This document shows positions 36,147 to 43,915 of a DNA stretch of 64,000 nt, piece after piece. Both the position numbers and the translations under genes were made by a program. The stretch is from Streptomyces phaeofaciens (GTDB lineage Bacteria; Actinomycetota; Actinomycetes; Streptomycetales; Streptomycetaceae). Numbering within the stretch: position 1 is the first letter of the stretch; the number at the start of each line of letters is the position of its first letter. The stretch spans positions 558,001-622,000 of the forward strand of contig NZ_BMSA01000002.1 in assembly GCF_014648915.1 (NCBI RefSeq), given 5' to 3'. The notes beneath the pieces are model-generated. The model ran no database searches. It was not told the origin of the DNA and saw only the letters and a program-made list of their open reading frames with translations.

Positions 36147-36241
36147 CCATTCCCGCTCTTTCGGGTAATGGCACGGGCACACACCGTGATGGAAGGCTGG
36201 CTCGCGTGAACAGTGCATCGGCGCAGTTCGGCGCCCGTGCA
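36147..36241 (+). promoter_or_regulatory. Two inverted repeats upstream of the encapsulin gene
   Basis: CCATTCCCG (36147-36155) pairs with CGGGTAATGG (36162-36171) with one bulged base. TGCATCGGCGC (36214-36224) pairs with GCGCCCGTGCA (36231-36241) with two mismatches. The first is placed for an operator, the second for a leader hairpin 22 bases before the start codon. GGGAGGGC precedes the ATG. Confidence 0.4.
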
Positions 36242-36263
36242 TGATTTGGGAGGGCAATTTCTC

Positions 36264-37670
36264 ATGTCGGTAGGCGAAGAGGTCCGCACGGATTCGGGCA
36301 CGCCGCAGCAGAGTCTCGGCACCGCGGCCGCGCGGAACCTGGCCACCACGACCAAGTCCGCACCGCAGATGCAGGAGATCAGCTCCCGCTGGCTGCTGCG
36401 GACCCTGCCCTGGGTGGACGTGCAGGGCGGTACGTACCGGGTCAACAGGCGACTGACGTACGCGGTCGGCGACGGCCGGATCACGTTCGTCAAGACCGGC
36501 GACCGCGTCGAGGTGATCCCGGCCGAGCTGGGCGAACTGCCGGCGCTGCGTTCGTACGAGGACCAGGAGGTGCTGGCGGAGCTGGCCCAGCGCTGCCGGC
36601 AGCGGGAGTTCGGCCCCGGCGAGGTCATCGCGTCCTTCGGCAGCCAGTCCGACGAGGTCTACCTGCTGGCACACGGCAGGGTGGAGAAGGTCGGCACCGG
36701 CCCCTACGGCGACGACCAGGTCCTCGGGGTGCTCGCCGACGGCGCCTACTTCGGCGACCAGGCGCTGCTCGACGGCGACGCCATCTGGGAGTACACGGCC
36801 CGCGCGGACACCGCCTGCACGGTGCTGATCCTGCCCCGCCAGGAGGTCGAGCAGGTCGCGGAGCGCGCCGACACCCTGCGCGAGCACCTCCAGCAGCTCC
36901 GGGCGATCCCCGAGCAGCGCACCAACAAGTACGGCGAGAAGGAGGTCGACCTGGCCGCGGGCCACGCCGGTGAGCCGGACATCCCGCACACCTTCGTCGA
37001 CTACGACGCCCGCCCGCGCGAGTACGAACTGAGCATCGCCCAGACCGTCCTGCGCATCCACACCCGCGTGGCCGACCTCTACAACCAGCCCATGAACCAG
37101 ACCGAGCAGCAGCTGCGGCTGACGGTCGAGGCGCTCAAGGAGCGCCAGGAGCACGAGCTGGTCAACAACCGGGAGTTCGGGCTGCTCCACAACTGCGAGT
37201 ACGACCAGCGGCTCCAGCCGCACGACGGCGTGCCCGGCCCGGACGACCTGGACGAGCTGCTCAGCCGGCGGCGCGGCACCAAGATGCTGCTCGCCCACCC
37301 GCGCGCGATCTCCGCGATCGGCCGTGAGCTGAACAAGCGCGGGCTGGTCCCCGAGACGATCGACATCGGCGGCAACCGGATCCCGACCTGGCGCGGCGTG
37401 CCGATCTACCCGTGCAACAAGATCCCCGTCACCCCGGCCCGGACCAGCTCGATCATCGCGCTGCGTCTCGGCGAGCAGGACCAGGGCGTCATCGGCCTGC
37501 GCCAGTCAGGCATCCCGGACGAGATCGAGCCGAGCCTGTCCGTCCGGTTCATGGGCATCAACGAACAGGCCATCATCAAGTACCTGGTGACGGCCTACTA
37601 CTCGGCCGCCGTCCTCGTGCCCGACGCGCTGGGCGTCCTGGAGAACGTCGAGATCGGCCGCTGGCGGTGA
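36264..37670 (+). CDS. eshA: EshA-like family 2B encapsulin shell protein with cyclic-nucleotide-binding domain
   Basis: A 468-aa protein. Residues 1-90 form the N-arm and first shell segments ([20 protein letters not shown]). About 95-205 is a cyclic-nucleotide-binding domain ([20 protein letters not shown], then [11 protein letters not shown]). About 225-468 completes an HK97-like shell fold ([31 protein letters not shown]). This domain order defines family 2B encapsulins. EshA of S. griseus/S. coelicolor is known to form large multimers and to influence ppGpp and antibiotics. The phosphate-binding loop has GD rather than GE and the usual RxA is altered, so ligand binding is uncertain. GTGA-coupled to its likely cargo. 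Confidence 0.92.
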   Translation: MSVGEEVRTDSGTPQQSLGTAAARNLATTTKSAPQMQEISSRWLLRTLPWVDVQGGTYRVNRRLTYAVGDGRITFVKTGDRVEVIPAELGELPALRSYEDQEVLAELAQRCRQREFGPGEVIASFGSQSDEVYLLAHGRVEKVGTGPYGDDQVLGVLADGAYFGDQALLDGDAIWEYTARADTACTVLILPRQEVEQVAERADTLREHLQQLRAIPEQRTNKYGEKEVDLAAGHAGEPDIPHTFVDYDARPREYELSIAQTVLRIHTRVADLYNQPMNQTEQQLRLTVEALKERQEHELVNNREFGLLHNCEYDQRLQPHDGVPGPDDLDELLSRRRGTKMLLAHPRAISAIGRELNKRGLVPETIDIGGNRIPTWRGVPIYPCNKIPVTPARTSSIIALRLGEQDQGVIGLRQSGIPDEIEPSLSVRFMGINEQAIIKYLVTAYYSAAVLVPDALGVLENVEIGRWR

Positions 37671-38773
37671 CCTCCGCCACCAGGCCGTACGGGACGCGCG
37701 GAACGCGGGGGTCCGTCGGGAGCCAGGGCGGGACCGGGCCGGGTGCGTCCGACGGGCAGGAGGCGGCGGCGATCCTGGAGCGCGCACGGGTGTCCGTCGA
37801 CCCCGAACTGCGCGCGGCCGTCGACGCGTTGCCCGGACCGCTGCGCCGGATCGCGCGCTACCACTTCGGGTGGGAGCACGCCGACGGCACCCCGGCCACG
37901 GGCAACGCCGGCAAGGCGATCCGTCCCGCGCTCGTCCTCGCCGCGGCCGCCGCACTCGGCGGCCCGGCGGCCCGCGCGGCGGCCGTGCGGGCGGCCGCGG
38001 CGGTCGAACTGGTCCACAACTTCACGCTGCTGCACGACGACGTGATGGACCGGGACGCCACCCGCCGCCACCGCCCCACCGTCTGGAGCGTGTTCGGCGA
38101 CGCCGACGCGATCCTGGCAGGGGACGCCCTCCAGGCACTCGCCCTCGGCATGCTCGCGGAGGACCCGCACCCGGCGTCCACGGCGGCCGTCGCGCGGGTC
38201 GCGGCCTGTGTGGTCGAACTCTGCGCCGGCCAGCAGGTGGACACGGCGATGGAGCGGCGCGACCCCGGCGAGGTCGCCCTCGACGAGGTGCTCGCCATGG
38301 CCGAGGCCAAGACCGGGGCGCTGATCGGGTGCGCCTGCGCGGTCGGCGCGCTGTACGCGGGCGCGGCGGAGGAGGACGTCGACGCGCTGGACGCGTTCGG
38401 CCGCGAGGCCGGGCTCGCCTTCCAGCTCATCGACGACGTCATCGGCATATGGGGCGACCCGCGGCACACCGGCAAGCCGGCCGGCGCGGATCTCGCCGTC
38501 CGCAAGAAGTCCCTGCCGGTGGTCGCCGCGCTGTCCTCCGGCACCCAGGCGGCCGTCGAGCTGGCCGCGTTGTACGCGGCGCCGTACGAGCCGGCCGACC
38601 TGGACCGCACGGCACTCGCCGTGGAACAGGCGGGAGGGCGGGCCTGGGCGCAGGACCAGGCGGCCGACCGGATGTCCCGGGCGATGTCGGAGCTGGCCCG
38701 GGCGATCCCGGACCCGGAGTCGGCGGGCGGCCTGCTGTCCCTGGCGGAGTTCGTGACCCGCCGCAGCAACTGA
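37667..38773 (+). CDS. Polyprenyl diphosphate synthase, likely encapsulin cargo
   Basis: A 368-aa trans-prenyl diphosphate synthase that chains isopentenyl diphosphate onto an allylic primer. Substrate motifs: GKAIRP near 92-97, the first Asp-rich motif HDDVMDRD at about 123-130, and the second in [13 protein letters not shown]. It starts at a GTG overlapping the shell gene stop. The first ~32 residues ([19 protein letters not shown] region) are Gly/Thr/Arg/Ser-rich and not part of the enzyme fold, resembling the disordered cargo-loading extensions of family 2 encapsulin cargo. Product chain length (C10-C20) cannot be assigned. Confidence 0.9.
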   Translation: MTSATRPYGTRGTRGSVGSQGGTGPGASDGQEAAAILERARVSVDPELRAAVDALPGPLRRIARYHFGWEHADGTPATGNAGKAIRPALVLAAAAALGGPAARAAAVRAAAAVELVHNFTLLHDDVMDRDATRRHRPTVWSVFGDADAILAGDALQALALGMLAEDPHPASTAAVARVAACVVELCAGQQVDTAMERRDPGEVALDEVLAMAEAKTGALIGCACAVGALYAGAAEEDVDALDAFGREAGLAFQLIDDVIGIWGDPRHTGKPAGADLAVRKKSLPVVAALSSGTQAAVELAALYAAPYEPADLDRTALAVEQAGGRAWAQDQAADRMSRAMSELARAIPDPESAGGLLSLAEFVTRRSN

Positions 38774-38868
38774 GACAGGGCGACGGGGCCGAAGGGCGAC
38801 GGGCGGTGCCCCACAGGCGGGCGAACGCCCACGCCCCGGAACCCGGCACCCGTCCCGAGGCCGGCACC

Positions 38869-39055
38869 CGTCCCCACGAGCCGGTCCCCGTCCCCACGAG
38901 CCGGATCCGTCCCCACGAACCGGATCCCCACGACCGGGCACCCCTGCCCGGCGACCCGGCACCCGACCCCACGACCCCGATCCGGCACCCGGTGCCTTCA
39001 CGACCCGGGTCCCCCTGACCCGGCACCCCGGACCCCGCGGCCCTGACTCCGTAGG
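38869..39055. repeat. Degenerate CCCCACGAGCCGG repeats
   Basis: In the 449-base gap after the prenyl synthase (38774-39222), CGTCCCCACGAGCCGG recurs at 38869, 38889 and, with one change, 38908, followed by further CCGGCACCC-type copies. Units are about 17-20 bp. There is strong strand asymmetry (C-rich on the plus strand). No gene is evident in this gap except the promoter at 39211. Confidence 0.65.
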
Positions 39056-39210
39056 GCGTCCGTGGCGCCGGCCCGACGGGTCCCGCACATCCCCACGGTG
39101 TGCGGGGCCCGCCCGTGTTCCCGCCGGGACACCTCTCGCCCCACCGGTGCTCCCGGGGGCTCCCCGCGATTTCCGGCCGACAGCAGGGAGCGCCGGCGCC
39201 CGGACCGCCC

Positions 39211-39216
39211 TACCCT
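39211..39216 (+). promoter_or_regulatory. -10 box of leaderless zinc-ribbon gene
   Basis: TACCCT followed by GAGGGC and the ATG at 39223, seven bases after the hexamer; typical leaderless spacing. Confidence 0.5.
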
Positions 39217-39222
39217 GAGGGC

Positions 39223-39417
39223 ATGGACAGGGAACAACGCAGCTGTCCCGCCTGTGGACAGTCCGTGCAGTCAGTCGTCCAGCGCCACAAAACGCTGGGC
39301 GCCTGGGTTCCGCGCTGGGTCGCGGGCCCCTGCCACAACCCGAAGTGCGAGGCGTACGTCGAGGAGGGAGTGGAGCCCGGACGGAATTCCGGCGCTCCCG
39401 TGCGGCCCACCGGTTAG
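39223..39417 (+). CDS. Small zinc-ribbon protein
   Basis: A 64-aa protein with two Cys pairs, SCPACGQ near the N-terminus and PCHNPKCE later, predicting a zinc ribbon. The remainder is polar with Trp-rich GAWVPRWVAGP. Function unknown. It probably forms a cluster with the DUF952 gene ten bases downstream, though that gene has its own leaderless -10 box. Confidence 0.75.
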   Translation: MDREQRSCPACGQSVQSVVQRHKTLGAWVPRWVAGPCHNPKCEAYVEEGVEPGRNSGAPVRPTG

Positions 39418-39420
39418 CGT
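39415..39420 (+). promoter_or_regulatory. -10 box of leaderless DUF952 gene
   Basis: TAGCGT, six bases, then ATG at 39427. It overlaps the stop codon of the zinc-ribbon gene. Confidence 0.45.
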
Positions 39421-39426
39421 GAGCCC

Positions 39427-39762
39427 ATGACCACACCCCTCCCGTACGTCCTGCACCTCACCGAGCGCGCCCTGTGGAGCGCGGCCCGCGAGCAGGGCGC
39501 CTACGCCTGGTCGACCCGCGGCCGCACCCTCGCCGAGGAGGGCTTCATCCACTGCTCGACCCGCGCCCAGCTCCCCAAGGTCGCCGCGTTCCTCTACGGC
39601 GCGTACGACGGCCCCGACGAGCTGGTGGTCCTGGTCGTGGACCCCGCCCGGCTGGATGTCCCGCTGAGGTACGAGGCCCCGGAGCCCGGCGGCGAGGAGT
39701 TCCCGCACGTGTACGGGCCGATCCCGGTGGACGCCGTCGTGGACGTGGAGCCCTGGCGGTGA
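39427..39762 (+). CDS. DUF952 family protein
   Basis: A 111-aa protein with the DUF952 hallmarks EEGFIHCSTRAQLPKVA and FPHVYGPIPVDAVV. The family is small, with a glutathione S-transferase-like or ADP-ribosyltransferase-like fold suggested in places; no activity is established. It is GTGA-coupled to the next small gene. Confidence 0.85.
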   Translation: MTTPLPYVLHLTERALWSAAREQGAYAWSTRGRTLAEEGFIHCSTRAQLPKVAAFLYGAYDGPDELVVLVVDPARLDVPLRYEAPEPGGEEFPHVYGPIPVDAVVDVEPWR

Positions 39763-40013
39763 CGGCGGCGGGGGGAAGCCGGCGCCGACGGTGGCGGTGG
39801 GCCGTCGGAGTGTGGGTGGCGGCCGCGGTCGCCGGGGGCGCCCTGACCCTGTGGCTCCAGGACACGAACGGACAGGCGGAACGGCCGTCCGGGGGGCCCA
39901 CGCCCCAGGAGTCGGCCGCGCCGCTGCTCAGCGCGGAGGTCGACGAGGACGACGCGTGTCCCCGGGATCCGGACGGCGGGGTCGTGCTGTGCATCCGGGC
40001 GACGGGCCGTTAG
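39759..40013 (+). CDS. Small single-pass membrane or exported protein
   Basis: 84 aa, GTG start overlapping the DUF952 stop. Basic N-terminus (SRRRRWRW), one hydrophobic helix (AVGVWVAAAVAGGALTLWL), then an acidic tail with two Cys (DEDDACPRD, GVVLCIRA) that could form an extracytoplasmic disulfide. Unrecognised; reality supported by coupling and composition only. Confidence 0.6.
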   Translation: MTAAGGSRRRRWRWAVGVWVAAAVAGGALTLWLQDTNGQAERPSGGPTPQESAAPLLSAEVDEDDACPRDPDGGVVLCIRATGR

Positions 40014-40022
40014 CGGGCGGGC

Positions 40023-40781
40023 TCAGGCGTCCGCTCGCGGCAGTCCGCCGGTCTCCGCGTCGCGGCCGGTCAGGCAGTACAGGCCGCCCGCCGGGTCACG
40101 CATCACCGTCCAGTGGGGCTGTTCGGCGACGAGGACCGCGCCGAGCCGCTCGTGCCGCGCGCGGACGGCGCCGATGTCCGGTCCGCTCGCCAGGTCGAGG
40201 TGGGCGGCGGCGGGTGCCTCGCCGCCGAGGCGCTGGAGCAGGATGCGGATCGGCAGCCCGGCCGGGGGCTCGACCACATGGAACTCGGGCCGGGAGCCGG
40301 CCCGGGACGTCCAGTCGGGCAGCAGGGCACCGAGGAAGGCGACTTCGGCGTCGTACGCGGAGGGTGGGACGTCGAGGCAGACCTGGTCCAGGCGGCTGCC
40401 GGCGACCACGGGCGGCCGGACCGACTCGCCGTGCCACGGCACCACGCAGAACGACTGCCCGCCGGGGGAGCGCAGTACGGACCATCCGTCGTGCGCGGCC
40501 ACGGTCGTCGCGCCCAGCTCCAGCGCCGCCGCGACGAACCCGGGCACGTCCTCGACGGCGAAGTCGAGATGCGCGCCGCCCTCCGTGCCGGCGACCCCCT
40601 GCACCTTCACACAGGCGTCGGCGCCCTCCGCGAGCAGCGTGACGAACTCCTCGCGCTCGCCGCGGAACGCGGACAGCCGGGTGTCCGTGACGGCCGTCCA
40701 GAAGTCGCACGCCCGCGCGAAGCGTTCGGCGGGCCGGTCGGCGAAGGCGTACGTCCAGCGGACGCGGGTGCGGGAGTCCAT
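40023..40781 (-). CDS. VOC superfamily (glyoxalase-like) protein
   Basis: 252 aa with two tandem vicinal-oxygen-chelate half-domains (VRWTYAFADRPAERFARACD onward, and DQVCLDVPPSAYDAEVAFLG onward), ending with the typical TVMRDPAGGLYCL strand. Members include glyoxalases, dioxygenases and resistance proteins. The metal ligands are not all evident, so function is not assigned. Start at ATG 40781. Confidence 0.75.
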   Translation of the reverse strand: MDSRTRVRWTYAFADRPAERFARACDFWTAVTDTRLSAFRGEREEFVTLLAEGADACVKVQGVAGTEGGAHLDFAVEDVPGFVAAALELGATTVAAHDGWSVLRSPGGQSFCVVPWHGESVRPPVVAGSRLDQVCLDVPPSAYDAEVAFLGALLPDWTSRAGSRPEFHVVEPPAGLPIRILLQRLGGEAPAAAHLDLASGPDIGAVRARHERLGAVLVAEQPHWTVMRDPAGGLYCLTGRDAETGGLPRADA

Positions 40782-40838
40782 GCGGTGATCGTAGACAGGC
40801 CCCGGGGCGGGCCTGGGGCGGGCCCGGGGCTGGCGTAC

Positions 40839-40881
40839 GAAAAGGGCCCGGTCGACGACGTGCGTCGACCGGGCCCTTTTC
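40839..40881 (-). terminator. Strong terminator of sodN
   Basis: A perfect 18-bp stem (AAAAGGGCCCGGTCGACG and complement) with a 5-base loop and an A4/T4 edge, between sodN and the VOC gene start. It terminates sodN on the minus strand. Confidence 0.9.
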
Positions 40882-40937
40882 CGAGAACCCCCGGGCCCGC
40901 GGTGGTGCACCGACCGCCGGTGGGGGAGGCCCGGATG

Positions 40938-41330
40938 TCAGGCCTTGGTCTCCCAGAAGATGCGGTCGATCTCGGCGATCAGCTCCAGGGCCTTCTCACC
41001 GGTCTTCGGGTCGGCGGACGCCTTGGCGGCCGACAGGGCCTTCAGGGTGTCGTTGACCAGCACGTGCAGCTGCGGGTACTTCTCGAAGTGCGGGGGCTTG
41101 AAGTAGTCGCTCCACAGCACGGAGACGTGGTGCTTGGCGAGCTCGGCGCGCTGCTCCTTGATGACCGTGGCACGCGCCTGGAAGTGCGGGTCGTCGTTGG
41201 CGGCCATCTTCTCCTGCACGGCCTTCACCGACTCCGCCTCGATGCGGGCCTGGGCCGGGTCGTACACGCCGCAGGGCAGGTCGCAGTGCGCGCTGACCTT
41301 GACCTTGGGGGCAAACAGGCGGGAAAGCAT
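40938..41330 (-). CDS. sodN: Nickel superoxide dismutase
   Basis: Cytoplasmic Ni-dependent superoxide dismutase. 130 aa with a 14-residue propeptide; cleavage before His15 exposes the nickel hook HCDLPCGVYDPAQ, in which His, both Cys and the new amino terminus bind nickel. The protease is encoded by the divergent sodX. In S. coelicolor sodN expression is raised by nickel through Nur and the s-SodF RNA that pairs with the sodN 5' end; the leader here is short and could be such a target. GGAAGGAACG precedes the ATG. Confidence 0.97.
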   Translation of the reverse strand: MLSRLFAPKVKVSAHCDLPCGVYDPAQARIEAESVKAVQEKMAANDDPHFQARATVIKEQRAELAKHHVSVLWSDYFKPPHFEKYPQLHVLVNDTLKALSAAKASADPKTGEKALELIAEIDRIFWETKA

Positions 41331-41367
41331 GGAGCGTTCCTTCCTCGTGATCGTCTTCTCAGGTGGG

Positions 41368-41373
41368 ACATTA
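41368..41373 (-). promoter_or_regulatory. Candidate sodN -10 box
   Basis: TAATGT on the minus strand about 40 bases before the sodN start; the -35 is poorly defined. Confidence 0.4.
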
Positions 41374-41476
41374 CTCCCTGCGGGAAGGGTTTTCGCGAGT
41401 GCCCCCATGGGCTTAGGACAAAAGTCCGGGGTCAGACTGAGACTGGTGGAGGAACGGACCAGGGGAGGTGCCGGCG

Positions 41477-41911
41477 ATGCCGGAGCTGTCGCAGGAGACC
41501 GAGCGCGGCAGGGTGGCCGCGCTGTTCGGACTGGCCGAGGTGACCGGTCCGTCGATGGTGCCCACGCTGTACCACGGGGACCAGCTGGTGGTGCAGTACG
41601 GGGCCAGGGTCCGGCCCGGAGACGTCGTCGTGCTGCGGCACCCCTTCCAGCAGGACCTGCTCGTCGTCAAGCGGGCCGCGGAGCGCCGTGAGGGCGGCTG
41701 GTGGGTCCTCGGGGACAACGCCTACGCCGGTGGCGACAGCACCGACTACGGGACCGTGCCCGACGAGCTGATCCTGGGCCGGGTGCGGCTGCGCTACCGG
41801 CCGCGCACGTCCGCTCAGCGCTCCCCGTTCGCGTGGGTGCGCTGGGCGTTCTCGGCCGCGAGGCCCGTGCTGTCCGCCCGGTCGGCCTCCAGGCGTTTGC
41901 GGGCGCGGTAG
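41477..41911 (+). CDS. sodX: NiSOD maturation protease SodX (S26/LexA-like peptidase)
   Basis: 144-aa protease that trims the SodN propeptide. Serine/lysine dyad: Ser26 in GPSMVPTL and Lys65 in LLVVKRA, with the downstream GDNAYAGGDS box of signal-peptidase-like enzymes. No transmembrane helix, matching a cytosolic substrate. Start at ATG 41477, nine bases after GGGGAGG; a GTG at 41468 is the alternative. The last 97 bases overlap the convergent CGNR gene, so the Arg-rich tail (SARSASRRLRAR) may be non-essential. Confidence 0.92.
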   Translation: MPELSQETERGRVAALFGLAEVTGPSMVPTLYHGDQLVVQYGARVRPGDVVVLRHPFQQDLLVVKRAAERREGGWWVLGDNAYAGGDSTDYGTVPDELILGRVRLRYRPRTSAQRSPFAWVRWAFSAARPVLSARSASRRLRAR

Positions 41912-42444
41912 GCGGCCACGTTGGCGCGGGTCGCGCAGCGGTCCGAGCAGTAGCGCCGGGAGCGGTTGGTGGAGGTGTCCAGGTAGGCGTTGCGGCACGG
42001 CGCTGCCTCGCACAGGCCGAGCCGGTCGACGCCGTACTCCGTCAGATGGAAGGCCAGGCCCATGGCGGCGATCGCGGCGTAGCCCGCGGTCGCGTTCGAC
42101 GGGTGGTCGGCCAGGTGCATGTGCCACAGCGGGCGGCCGTCGTCGTCGCGGAAGTCGTGGCCGGAGATCTGCGGGCTGACCGGGAACTCCAGCAGCAGCG
42201 AGTTCAGCAGGTCCACGGCGAGCGTCTCGTCGCCGCTGTCGGCCGCCTCGAAGACGGCGCGCAGCCGGGCCCGGACCGAGCGGAACCGGGTGACGTCCGC
42301 GTCGGTGGCGCGGCGGGCCGCCGACTGGTTGCCGCCGAACAGGTCGCGGACGGCCTCGACCGAGGTCAGCGAGTCCTTGCCCCGGGCCGGCTCCTCGCTG
42401 TTGACGAGACGGACGGCGTAATCCGAGTAATAGGCCAGTTCCAC
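41815..42444 (-). CDS. CGNR zinc-finger transcriptional regulator
   Basis: 209 aa with an N-terminal helical ABATE-type domain (YYSDYAVRLVNSEEP) and a C-terminal CGNR-like zinc finger: GLCEAAPCRNAYLDTSTN, then YCSDRCATRANVAAYRARKR. Such proteins are presumed DNA-binding, stress-linked regulators. Ligand unknown. Divergent from the methyltransferase; its 3' end overlaps sodX. Confidence 0.85.
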   Translation of the reverse strand: MELAYYSDYAVRLVNSEEPARGKDSLTSVEAVRDLFGGNQSAARRATDADVTRFRSVRARLRAVFEAADSGDETLAVDLLNSLLLEFPVSPQISGHDFRDDDGRPLWHMHLADHPSNATAGYAAIAAMGLAFHLTEYGVDRLGLCEAAPCRNAYLDTSTNRSRRYCSDRCATRANVAAYRARKRLEADRADSTGLAAENAQRTHANGER

Positions 42445-42545
42445 TTGTAGTCCTTACAGGGGAGCTCTAGGGTCGTGGGTGCGGTCGGGGTAACAGCTGA
42501 TCGTGCATCCAGGGTATTACGCGGGCGACGGAGGGGAGTGCTCCC

Positions 42546-43304
42546 ATGACCACGGGTACGGGAACCGACTGGCAGGCCTGGCAGGAGAGCTGGGACCGTC
42601 AGCAGGAGTGGTACATGCCCGACCGGGAGGACCGCTTCCGGATCATGCTGGACATGGTCGAGGCGCTCGTCGGCACCGCACCGCGCGTCCTCGACCTCGC
42701 CTGCGGCACCGGCACCGTCACCGCCCGGCTGCTCGCCCGCTTCCCCGACGCCACCAGCACCGGCGTCGACCTCGACCCGGCCCTGCTGGCCATCGCGGAG
42801 GGCACCTTCGCGGGCGACGACCGCGTCACCCTCGTCACCGCCGACCTCAAGGACCCGGACTGGCCCGCCCGGCTGCCGCACGACTCGTACGACGCCGTAC
42901 TGACCGCGACGGCCCTGCACTGGCTGCACAGCGAACCCCTCGCGGCCCTCTACGGTCGGATCGCGGAACTCGTCCGCGACGGCGGTGTCTTCATGAACGC
43001 GGACCACATGATCGACGACTCGACGCCCCGGATCAACGCGGCGGAACGGGCCCAGCGGCACACCCGCATGGATCAGGCCAGGGTCGACGGCGCCCTCGAC
43101 TGGGCCGAGTGGTGGCAGCTCGCCGCCCAGGACCCGGTCCTGGCCGCCCCCACCGCCCGCCGCTTCGAGATCTACGGCGAACACGCCGACGGCGACATGC
43201 CCTCCGCCGCCTGGCACGCGCGCGTGCTGAAGGAAAGGGGATTCACGGAGGCCCGGCCGGTGTGGGCGTCCCCCTCGGACACGCTGCTGCTCGCGCTGAA
43301 GTGA
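42546..43304 (+). CDS. Class I SAM-dependent methyltransferase
   Basis: 252 aa. Motif I VLDLACGTGTVTARLL, the acidic residue after beta-2 in GVDLDPALLAIA, and the motif IV region YDAVLTATALHWLHS. The GGAGGGGAG ribosome site is close to the ATG. Small-molecule methyltransferase fold; substrate unknown. Followed by a perfect hairpin terminator. Confidence 0.85.
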   Translation: MTTGTGTDWQAWQESWDRQQEWYMPDREDRFRIMLDMVEALVGTAPRVLDLACGTGTVTARLLARFPDATSTGVDLDPALLAIAEGTFAGDDRVTLVTADLKDPDWPARLPHDSYDAVLTATALHWLHSEPLAALYGRIAELVRDGGVFMNADHMIDDSTPRINAAERAQRHTRMDQARVDGALDWAEWWQLAAQDPVLAAPTARRFEIYGEHADGDMPSAAWHARVLKERGFTEARPVWASPSDTLLLALK

Positions 43305-43317
43305 CCCCGACGGGCCA

Positions 43318-43349
43318 GGAGGCGGTACGAAGGAATTCGTACCGCCTCC
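43318..43349 (+). terminator. Terminator after methyltransferase
   Basis: A perfect 14-bp stem (GGAGGCGGTACGAA and complement) with a GGAA tetraloop. Confidence 0.85.
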
Positions 43350-43426
43350 GCTGCGTCCCCCACACCCTCCCACCGCACTGGAAGGGGTGAGACGGTCCCC
43401 ACGGGAGGGCCGGGAGAGGGGGAGGG

Positions 43427-43915
43427 ATGAGGCGGGGCACGGACACGGCGCTGCATGTCTTCGTCGAGGGCAGGCGCACGGCGCTGTTCCGCAGCGCCTA
43501 CCTGCTGTGCGGCAACCGGGACGAGGCCGAGGACCTCGTCCAGACCACGCTGGTCAGGGTCGTCCTCGGCGCGCGCCGGCACGGGAGGCTGGACAACCTC
43601 GACGCCTATGCGCGCAGGACGCTGGTCAACACGTTCGTCTCGGGACGCCGACGGTTCTGGCGCCGCGAGCACGCGTACGGCGAACTGCCCGACGTGCCCG
43701 CGCAGCAGGCGGACAACGAGACCGGCCTGATGGTCCGGGCCGCCCTGGCGGAGCTCACCCCCAAGCAGCGGGCGGTGCTGGTGCTGCGCTACTGGGAGGA
43801 CCTCAGTGTCGCCGCCACCGCCGAGCTGCTCGGCATGCGGGAAAGCACGGTCAAGAGCCACACGGCGAGGGGACTCGCGGCCCTGAAGGCCGCGGTGCGG
43901 GAGGAACACGTATGA
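43427..43915 (+). CDS. SigE-type ECF sigma factor
   Basis: 162 aa. Region 2 FRSAYLLCGNRDEAEDLVQT; region 4 LSVAATAELLGMRESTVKSH. This short subfamily is the one databases call SigE-family sigma factors (not the envelope-stress sigE itself). It is ATGA-coupled to a membrane protein that lacks a ZAS zinc motif and could be its regulator. No autoregulatory promoter was recognised. Confidence 0.9.
   Translation: MRRGTDTALHVFVEGRRTALFRSAYLLCGNRDEAEDLVQTTLVRVVLGARRHGRLDNLDAYARRTLVNTFVSGRRRFWRREHAYGELPDVPAQQADNETGLMVRAALAELTPKQRAVLVLRYWEDLSVAATAELLGMRESTVKSHTARGLAALKAAVREEHV

Noticed and set aside
38869..39055. CRISPR or attachment-site interpretation of the C-rich repeats
   Set aside because: Units are irregular and have no unique spacers, and no integrase, Cas gene or tRNA lies nearby.
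41331..41476. Nur binding box in the sodN/sodX gap
   Set aside because: I looked for a TTGCAA-N5-TTGCAA-like repeat and found none; nickel control of sodN is known to act indirectly.
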